Source of the DNA: a bacterium
GTDB taxonomy: Bacteria; Cyanobacteriota; Vampirovibrionia; Gastranaerophilales; Gastranaerophilaceae
Direction: 5' to 3'
DNA: 21,092 nucleotides
Assembly: GCA_004558955.1 (NCBI GenBank)
Contig: SFZC01000022.1
Location: 1 to 21,092 of the forward strand
Shown: one piece after another, positions 15,527-21,092 of the stretch
Numbering within the stretch: position 1 is the stretch's first letter
Layout: the number at the start of each line of letters is the position of its first letter
Program-made: the position numbers and the translations under genes
Notes under the pieces: generated by a model
Seen by the model: the letters and a program-made list of their open reading frames with translations, nothing else
Told to the model about the DNA's origin: nothing
The model's database searches: none

Positions 15527-15560
15527 TCGAAAATTTGACAATTAAATAAACAACTTATAT

Positions 15561-15634
15561 GCGTCTGTAGCTCAGCTGGATAGAGCATCTGCCTTCTAAG
15601 CAGAGGGTCGCGCGTTCGAATCGCGCCGGGCGTA
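15561..15634 (+). tRNA. tRNA-Arg (TCT)
   Basis: A complete cloverleaf: D-arm GCTC/GAGC, anticodon stem TCTGC/GCAGA with loop CTTCTAA (anticodon TCT at 15595-15597), T stem GCGCG/CGCGC with loop TTCGAAT, discriminator A at 15634 and no encoded CCA. The acceptor stem GCGTCTG/CGGGCGT has only four Watson-Crick pairs and three G-U pairs. A run of T follows directly. It reads AGA codons and forms the probable left junction of the mobile element. The perfect TTGACA at 15535-15540 has no usable -10 before the tRNA, so transcription likely comes from 15424. Confidence 0.95.
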
Positions 15635-15635
15635 T

Positions 15636-15645
15636 TTTTTGTGCC
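15636..15645 (+). repeat. inverted repeat flanking tRNA-Arg, right arm
   Basis: TTTTTGTGCC starts two bases after the tRNA discriminator and is the exact reverse complement of 15517-15526. The T-run within it may also help end tRNA transcription. Confidence 0.6.
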
Positions 15646-15678
15646 AAAAATTCAAAATGTTGCAAAAAAGTTGCAAAA

Positions 15679-16548
15679 TTATTTAAACTTGTCTCTGATA
15701 TTTTTTGAAATTTGATTTACATCATTCCAAGGGACAAATTTAATTATAAAGCCATTATCCTTTACTATGACGCCTCGTGAAATAGTACGCACTAATTGAT
15801 ATGTATCATTATTCTTTAATTGTACAGTTATAGCAGTATTTTTTATGTTACTTTCAGACATAAAAATTCCAAAAAATAACAAGAATATTATTAGGGCTAC
15901 AAAAATAAGTATGATTCTATATATTAACCTTAGTTTAGTTAGCAAAAATGCAAAAACAATCCAGATTCCGAGTAAAAAATAAAACATCGTTTTATCAATA
16001 AAATAAATGTTTATATAAAAGTAATATAGTGGATAGAATAGAAATAGAAAACAAAAGAATATTTCAAAAAAAGTAGATGATGACATTGGAGCTATTCGAT
16101 TCTTTAAATCATTTTCAATATCTTTTAGTTCTTTCCTTATTCCAGCATAATCCTTTTTCTCTGAATATGTTATTTTATGTTTTAAGCAACAAAAAGCAAA
16201 TAGTTTAATCTTTGTAACGACCTTAACGAATATAATCCTCCATGGCAAATATATATGTGCATTAAGGTAATTAATAAAAGCCCTTGGCAAGTATAAAACA
16301 TCTTGAATATTGTGCATGCATACATTAAAAAATCCTGAAAAGAAACAAAAAATAAAAGCTATAAAAGGAGCCGTTCCTTCGTAATAGTCTTGCATTGTGA
16401 GTAAACCCATGAAACGAATACCAAAAACATAGAAATATCCTGCATTGAATATAAAATTACACATTAGATAAAGAAGAATAACGAGTGGTAAAGCAGTTGT
16501 AGCAATTTTTATGAAATCCCAATTAAATGTTTTACTTTCATTTTCCAT
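15679..16548 (-). CDS. membrane protein of unknown function (element cargo)
   Basis: A 289-residue protein that I do not recognise. Hydrophobic segments are visible at about 15-35, 58-78, 160-182, 187-205 and 210-230, with a charged cytoplasmic-type loop (about 123-152, KDYAGIRKELKDIENDLKNR). A C-terminal soluble domain of about 58 residues follows (TAITVQLKNNDTYQLVRTISRGVIVKDNG, then FVPWNDVNQI), predicted to be mostly beta. It is rich in Phe, Ile and Tyr. ATG at 16548 has AAAGGAG about 10 nt upstream. It is the gene nearest the attachment site, 39 nt after the integrase stop, a usual place for cargo such as superinfection-exclusion or anti-phage membrane proteins; that role is a guess from position only. 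Confidence 0.85.
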   Translation of the reverse strand: MENESKTFNWDFIKIATTALPLVILLYLMCNFIFNAGYFYVFGIRFMGLLTMQDYYEGTAPFIAFIFCFFSGFFNVCMHNIQDVLYLPRAFINYLNAHIYLPWRIIFVKVVTKIKLFAFCCLKHKITYSEKKDYAGIRKELKDIENDLKNRIAPMSSSTFFEIFFCFLFLFYPLYYFYINIYFIDKTMFYFLLGIWIVFAFLLTKLRLIYRIILIFVALIIFLLFFGIFMSESNIKNTAITVQLKNNDTYQLVRTISRGVIVKDNGFIIKFVPWNDVNQISKNIRDKFK

Positions 16549-16587
16549 GAAGAATTACTCCTTTGAAGCAATTCTAACATAAATATT

Positions 16588-17706
16588 TTACGTACCAAAT
16601 CTTCTAACATTTGATTCTTCTAGTCCGGTGTCCCTGTCCTCATACAAGTTTTCAAGCATAGAATCACCAAGTTGAGCAGATTCCGGCATTAAATGAACAT
16701 AAGTGTCAAGTGTTACTTTGTTTGTTGCATGGCCTAATTGCTTTGAAATATAAGGCAATGGTACTTGTTGAATAATAAGCGTGCTTGCGTATGTGTGTCT
16801 AAGGTCATGGAATCTTATGCTATCAATACCTGCAAGAGCTAAAGCAGGTTTAAATCTTCTTTTCATCATATTTTGTGAATCCATATAGTTTCCGTTTGCG
16901 TTAGGAAATACAAGATTTAATTCACTTTTAGGACAGGCCATTTTCCATTCTTTTAAAAATTTTGTAACCGTTAAAGAGATTTTAACTTTTCTTTCTTTAC
17001 CGGTTTTTGTTGTGCCTAAAACGCCGTGAGTAAAGCTTTTATTAACAACGATATAGCCTTCAACAAAATTAACGCAGTCCCAAGTAAGAGCAAATAATTC
17101 ACCTTCTCTTAGTCCTGTATTTACTGCAATATAAAGTAATGGATAAAAATCGGGATAATGTTTTTGTACTATGGTTAATAATTTGTTTGTTTCTTTAATG
17201 GTTAATGGTCGCATTAAAGTATTATTTTTGACTTTTAAACTTCTTATTCTATTAACAGGGTTTTGGTAAATCACACCAGAATCAATCATATAATTAAAAA
17301 CAGCGCCGATAGTTTTCTTAAAATGATTTATAGTTGAATTAGCTAAACCGGTTTTTGTCATATCCCTGATGAAGTTTTGAATGTGCAAAGGCCTAATTTC
17401 TAATAATTTTAAATCACCTAAGTATTCGTAGATGTGGTGTTTCAAATAACCTTCATAACCAATCCAAGTTGATTTTTTGCAATAAATTTTGGCATAGTTA
17501 TCAAGATATAATTCAGCAGCTTCTCTAAAGGTTAGCTTGTCATTTGCGACAAATAAACCTTTGTTGAGTTCGTCTATCATTTTTGCCTGGGCTTTTTCTG
17601 CTTCAACCTTAGTAGAGAATCCGCCTTTTGTTTTGCGTTTTCCTGTAAGGTCTTTGTAGTCAAATTCCCATTTATTCTTTTGTTTGTTTTTTCTTACTGC
17701 TGGCAT
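16588..17706 (-). CDS. int: tyrosine recombinase (phage/element integrase)
   Basis: A 372-residue integrase that should catalyse site-specific recombination between the element and the host tRNA-Arg site. The N-terminal 55 residues (KWEFDYKDLTGKRKTKGGFSTKVEAEKAQ) form the arm-type DNA-binding domain; 58-150 is the SAM-like core-binding domain (YLDNYAKIYCKKSTWIGYEGYLKHHI). The catalytic domain has R200 (NTGLREGEL), a lysine in TKTGKERK (about 234-240), H300 and R303 (HDLRHTYAS), H326 (LGHA) and nucleophile Y336 (TYVHL), so all key residues are present. ATG at 17706 has AGGTG 7 nt upstream. It lies downstream of the excisionase-like gene with a 108-nt gap and points towards the tRNA. Confidence 0.97.
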   Translation of the reverse strand: MPAVRKNKQKNKWEFDYKDLTGKRKTKGGFSTKVEAEKAQAKMIDELNKGLFVANDKLTFREAAELYLDNYAKIYCKKSTWIGYEGYLKHHIYEYLGDLKLLEIRPLHIQNFIRDMTKTGLANSTINHFKKTIGAVFNYMIDSGVIYQNPVNRIRSLKVKNNTLMRPLTIKETNKLLTIVQKHYPDFYPLLYIAVNTGLREGELFALTWDCVNFVEGYIVVNKSFTHGVLGTTKTGKERKVKISLTVTKFLKEWKMACPKSELNLVFPNANGNYMDSQNMMKRRFKPALALAGIDSIRFHDLRHTYASTLIIQQVPLPYISKQLGHATNKVTLDTYVHLMPESAQLGDSMLENLYEDRDTGLEESNVRRFGT

Positions 17707-17814
17707 AATTTATCACCTATTATTAATTTAACGTGTTATTGAGCTTTTGTAAGCCCTATTGCATACTTCTGCTAACTTGGATTTTTACGGGACGGCTATG
17801 AATTTTGGTCAATT

Positions 17815-17982
17815 TTATTCAGAGTTAACCGTATGTTGTTTTATATATTCTTGAATGTAATCCTCATCAAACTTAAGTCCACCAAGTTTAATATAGTTTA
17901 TTCTTTTTTGATGTACCCACCTGTATAGTGTTGATTCCGATATTTTTAGCACTTCTGCTGTCTCTTTTACTGTTAATAACAT
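17815..17982 (-). CDS. excisionase-like helix-turn-helix protein (55 aa)
   Basis: A short gene beginning MLLTVKETAEVLKISESTLYRWVHQKRI and followed by NYIKLGGLKFDEDYIQEYIKQ. This is the pattern of the MerR-like/excisionase DNA-binding domain (HTH_17 type): a TVKETAEVL helix, the STLYRW recognition helix, and a wing with KLGG-KF. ATG at 17982 has AGAAGG close upstream; the gene ends TAA at 17815. Lying directly before the integrase and beside a repeat-rich region, it probably directs excision or represses the int promoter. The 108 nt between it and the integrase contain no further gene. Confidence 0.88.
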   Translation of the reverse strand: MLLTVKETAEVLKISESTLYRWVHQKRINYIKLGGLKFDEDYIQEYIKQHTVNSE

Positions 17983-17995
17983 TTTTACCTTCTTT

Positions 17996-18190
17996 CGTAA
18001 TTTATCGTAATTTTATTCGCAATTATTAAAACAGTTGTTATTATTAACTTTTAGTTCGTTTTCGGTTATAAATTGCAAAATTACGATTTAATTTTTTATT
18101 TTTAAAATTCGTTCGTAATTACGTAATTTCGCAATTTTTGTCCGAAAGCGTTGATATACAATCGTTTTAAAATTGCAAACTAATTGCAAT
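17996..18190. repeat. cluster of CGTAATTT/GCAATT repeats, possible origin or operator
   Basis: Very AT-rich sequence with recurrent motifs: CGTAATTTA (17996-18004), CGTAATTTTATTCGCAATT (18006-18024), AATTGCAAAATTACG (18071-18085), CGTAATTACGTAATTTCGCAATT around 18114-18136 and TTGCAA/TTGCAAT at 18173-18190. The units at 18071-18085 and 18122-18136 are inverted repeats matching at 14 of 15 bases. It lies between the primase-helicase and excisionase genes, upstream of the latter's start. Iteron-type replication origin or operator for the element are both possible. Confidence 0.6.
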
Positions 18191-21045
18191 CAGATTGCCT
18201 TAGCCTCGTCTAACTTGTCTTTTGCGTACCGAGTCTGAATCGCATGGTCTTTACTACCTTCTCTTTCGGCAAGTTCCTCCTGGTAGATTATAAGCTCGTC
18301 TAAGATATATGAAAGCATTTCGTGATTTTCAGGAATAGTTATTACTAAAGCTCGCTGAGTTTTGTTGTTCCCAAAATTTTTACTTTTATATTCAATAAAT
18401 GGTAATTTTTCTGCTTGTTTCATTATGTCATTTGATTCAGGAATAATTACACCGCTATCTTCAGATTGTTTGAATTCTTTCTTGAAATGCTGATATACCC
18501 CATTTACATAGATACTAAGTTCTTTTTTCTTAGCATTAAACACATATTCGCTTCCGTACTGAATTCTTCCGGATTTAGCAAGTAGTAAGAATATTCGCAA
18601 GAACTTCTCGAAGACATCCTCTGTGTGTGTCATATCCTGATATACTTTGGTATAATTTTCAAGATTAGATTGGAATAATTTAATCTCATCACTTTGAAGA
18701 TAATCTTTATCAAAGTTTGCTGCGGTGAATAGTAAATCCGTACCTACCATTGCAATGGCAATATTATTGACACATCTTAAATCAAGTTTTGGATTCTGAT
18801 TTTGAATAATCTTGATATTTGCTCTAAGCTTTTTGATTAAGCCTTTTTTATCTTTGTAGTTTTTCAGAATCTCAGGTAAGACGCAAGATAAATATTGCTC
18901 TCTGATATTATTGAATTTTGTGGCTTCTTCTACAATAAAATCATCTTTTCTGAATTCAGTATAAACAAGCCTTGTAGCAGTTTGTGGATTCCTATAGGTC
19001 CTATTATTGCTTGCAAAATTCAATGTTGCATTGACTGCTTTGATGTCTTGGCTTTTAGCATAATCTTTCATTTTTCTGCGAGAATTTCTGTCATATACCG
19101 CTTTGACTGTAGGTTCAAAATTTCTCTGCAAATACCCTTCAACCTCTGAATACAAAAGGGGGATATTCCTGTAGTATTCCATATTGTGTAATAGATTTAG
19201 TGCAGTATCATTTCCGCTACTTAGCATTCTCATATCAAACCCGAAAATATAAGCAATAGTCTGCAGTAAGTTGCTTTTACCGCTAGCAGCTTCACCATAC
19301 AAGAAGTTTATAGGATAACCCATTGTTTTATCAAAGATAAGATTTACAAAAGGACTCATTAATGCTGTACCAAGAGCAAGCAATGCCTCAGGTCTGTTAC
19401 TATAAGTCCTCAATGTACTTACAAACAAGCATTTTGCTAACAATTCAGGAATTGTTTTTGATACAGGCGCAAACTCTTGAATAAGTTCATCATCTTTATT
19501 TTCTTTAATGAATTCGTCATAACTTAATGTAGGTATGTATAATTCAGGAGCATACATTCCACGGTCAGTTCTTAACGCTATTGAACTTATTTTGTCTGCC
19601 TGAATAATATCAGTAGTTTTATCGTCAGGTAGCAAAATATTATCTTCTGTTAAGTCAATAAGTGCGTTTGTATAAGCCCAGAATGGTTTTTTGTTATGTT
19701 CTAAAAGTGACGGGTTCTTATAGATATGCAATTCGTCTTTAATTTTCTTGAGTTCATCCAAAACAACATTTTTAAGTTCAACCTCAGTCAATGTAGTAAT
19801 GTGAACTTCATTTGACTTTAGAATGTCATGTAAGTTTCTGTAATCCAATAGTTCCTTTTGCGTCAAAACTTGTGGTACAGTTGTCTTTTCTCCAAGATGA
19901 GTAACAATTTCAAGTTTGTATTCATTGTTATACCCAAATGCAAAGAATTTTGAAACAATTTTTCGAGTTATCTCAATTGTAAAATTAGACTTGCGAGCAT
20001 ATAACAATTTTTTGTTTTCACTATCATATTTTATAGAATAATAACATCCTTGATGTGCGTATATTCCAGGTTCAAAATAGATTAACTTATCAGTATCCCC
20101 TTCATCAACTTCCGCATATTTTGTAAGATTCAGCTTGGAATTAGTGAATTTGATATATTTTTTCAAAAGAGAATGCACAGATAATTTTTTGTTATTTGCA
20201 ACAACATCTTCTGTAATATTGTGTTCCTGCTTGTATTTTAGCAAATCATTGAAATCGTTTATATATTCATCGATTCCTGAAAGTTTTCCCAGGTCAAGAA
20301 TGTTGAAAGTGATAGGAATTGTTTGTTCAACTTTTTCAGTAGCAGCTTTTCCGGCTTTGTCATTATCCATACAGAGAGTTGCTTCTTGAAATTCTCTGAG
20401 AAAATCTATATGAGGTTTAAGTGCTTTGGCGGTATGAGGTTCTCCATTGCTATTGGTTACAATAAGAACATCGTTTTCTCTGTCGTGGTTCTTTAAATCC
20501 TGCAAAACCGCATATCCGTCTTTGAATCCTGCAGCAACAAAAATTTCTGTAGGATTTTCGGGCGAATTAATTTTACATAATAATTTGTTCGGATCTTGAG
20601 CATAGCCTTTAGTTTTACATATGAATTTGAATTTCCCTTTTTCGTTTTCAGGTGTTCTGAATTCAAGTCCTACAATTGAATTATCCAAAGCTATCATAGG
20701 CAGGGTAAATACATTTGAGTCTTTGCTATAACCGATTTTTACTTCTCGGATAACTTCTTCGCTTAGACCTGTTTTTTCTTTCACCAGGTTTAGCATTTCC
20801 TTATTTGAGAATAATTCTTTTTGGTATTTCTCAATGTCTTTTTCCGTGTAACCAAGTTCAGTTACTTTTTTGTAGGTTTGTTTTTTAATCTTTTTAGAAT
20901 CAGCAATTTCCTGTGCTAATCGTTTTCCATGCTCATTATCAACACAAGCCCCGCAGAAAAATCCCTTTGTAGGATTGAAATGTAAATTATCACCCTTTTT
21001 GTGATGTGGGAAATTTAAGGGATATTTATCAAACCAATGGTCCAA
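18190..21045 (-). CDS. Toprim/P-loop primase-helicase of mobile element
   Basis: A protein of 951 residues from a TTG at 21045 with no clear ribosome site; an in-frame TAG stands five codons earlier (21058-21060) and the frame is open again beyond it, so the true start may lie outside the window. Order: a degenerate CHC2-like zinc segment (PHHKKGDNLHFNPTKGFFCGAC, 13-34), a Toprim domain (about 165-245) with DNDKAG (227-232) but AAGFKD where EGxxD is usual, a middle region of unclear fold, and a P-loop domain with GEAASGKS (584-591), a Walker-B-like IPLLYSEVEG and NFASNN/TATR segments as in DUF927 or superfamily-3-type helicases. It probably primes and unwinds DNA during replication of the excised element. 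It ends with TGA beside the repeat cluster. Confidence 0.88.
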   Translation of the reverse strand: MDHWFDKYPLNFPHHKKGDNLHFNPTKGFFCGACVDNEHGKRLAQEIADSKKIKKQTYKKVTELGYTEKDIEKYQKELFSNKEMLNLVKEKTGLSEEVIREVKIGYSKDSNVFTLPMIALDNSIVGLEFRTPENEKGKFKFICKTKGYAQDPNKLLCKINSPENPTEIFVAAGFKDGYAVLQDLKNHDRENDVLIVTNSNGEPHTAKALKPHIDFLREFQEATLCMDNDKAGKAATEKVEQTIPITFNILDLGKLSGIDEYINDFNDLLKYKQEHNITEDVVANNKKLSVHSLLKKYIKFTNSKLNLTKYAEVDEGDTDKLIYFEPGIYAHQGCYYSIKYDSENKKLLYARKSNFTIEITRKIVSKFFAFGYNNEYKLEIVTHLGEKTTVPQVLTQKELLDYRNLHDILKSNEVHITTLTEVELKNVVLDELKKIKDELHIYKNPSLLEHNKKPFWAYTNALIDLTEDNILLPDDKTTDIIQADKISSIALRTDRGMYAPELYIPTLSYDEFIKENKDDELIQEFAPVSKTIPELLAKCLFVSTLRTYSNRPEALLALGTALMSPFVNLIFDKTMGYPINFLYGEAASGKSNLLQTIAYIFGFDMRMLSSGNDTALNLLHNMEYYRNIPLLYSEVEGYLQRNFEPTVKAVYDRNSRRKMKDYAKSQDIKAVNATLNFASNNRTYRNPQTATRLVYTEFRKDDFIVEEATKFNNIREQYLSCVLPEILKNYKDKKGLIKKLRANIKIIQNQNPKLDLRCVNNIAIAMVGTDLLFTAANFDKDYLQSDEIKLFQSNLENYTKVYQDMTHTEDVFEKFLRIFLLLAKSGRIQYGSEYVFNAKKKELSIYVNGVYQHFKKEFKQSEDSGVIIPESNDIMKQAEKLPFIEYKSKNFGNNKTQRALVITIPENHEMLSYILDELIIYQEELAEREGSKDHAIQTRYAKDKLDEAKAI

Positions 21046-21092
21046 TGATCTGGCTGGCTAATCGTTTTCCAACTTTAAAAGATACAAAACAA

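Larger units (their letters stand above)
15635..21092. mobile_element. integrated element at tRNA-Arg (right end outside window)
   Basis: From the 3' end of the tRNA-Arg to the window edge all genes lie on the minus strand: membrane protein, tyrosine integrase, excisionase-like protein, repeat-rich non-coding region and primase-helicase. This order is typical of an integrated plasmid, phage satellite or integrative element using a tRNA attachment site. No capsid, terminase, relaxase or type IV secretion gene is seen here. The left limit could instead be 15517, where the first tRNA is broken; the partner junction, expected to contain a tRNA-Arg fragment, is not in the window. Confidence 0.75.

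Noticed and set aside
15535..15560. Perfect TTGACA box just before the intact tRNA-Arg
   Set aside because: The best -10 candidates touch or overlap the tRNA 5' end, so transcription would start inside the tRNA; the upstream promoter at 15424 is the better explanation.
17996..18190. CRISPR array
   Set aside because: Repeat units are short, differ in orientation and spacing and have no constant-length spacers; no cas gene is present.

Overview
The window reads as an AT-rich bacterial chromosome segment from a non-photosynthetic relative of Cyanobacteria, most likely the Melainabacteria/Vampirovibrionia lineage (Gastranaerophilales-like gut bacteria). The reasons are an OmpR-family response regulator whose C-terminal half closely resembles cyanobacterial RpaB, a sequence fitting the cyanobacterial RpaB-binding HLR1 element upstream of that gene, a pseudopilin-like protein of the type common in this lineage, and a ferredoxin-dependent 2-oxoacid oxidoreductase typical of an anaerobe. 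The lineage is inferred from recognised sequence, not from a database search.

Layout. 1-720: a direct repeat, a small membrane protein and tRNA-His, all on or read from the minus strand, then the rpaB terminator. 721-2331 (minus): the RpaB-like regulator and a pseudopilin-like protein. 2474-3031: an XRE regulator and a small coiled-coil protein that meet exactly tail to tail. 3115-5716 (minus): a tight four-gene operon korD-korA-korB-korC for a 2-oxoacid:ferredoxin oxidoreductase. 5878-13786 (plus): a giant 2178-residue coiled-coil protein with internal repeats, whose last codons overlap a GlcD-like FAD oxidase. 13897-15360 (plus): gltX with its own terminator.

15424-15634 holds a strong promoter, a 3'-truncated tRNA-Arg(TCT) and an intact tRNA-Arg(TCT). 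From there to the right edge the genes are all on the minus strand and look like an integrated mobile element: a membrane protein of unknown function, a tyrosine integrase, a 55-residue excisionase-like helix-turn-helix protein, a non-coding stretch dense in inverted and direct repeats (possible origin or operator region), and a large Toprim/P-loop primase-helicase. The other end of the element lies outside the window.

The most interesting points are the probable conservation of the RpaB/HLR1 autoregulatory arrangement outside photosynthetic cyanobacteria, the giant repetitive coiled-coil protein translationally linked to an oxidase, and the tRNA-Arg integration site with a replication-type element whose primase has unusual motif substitutions and an in-frame TAG just upstream of its apparent start. 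No stretch longer than 300 bases lacks a gene.
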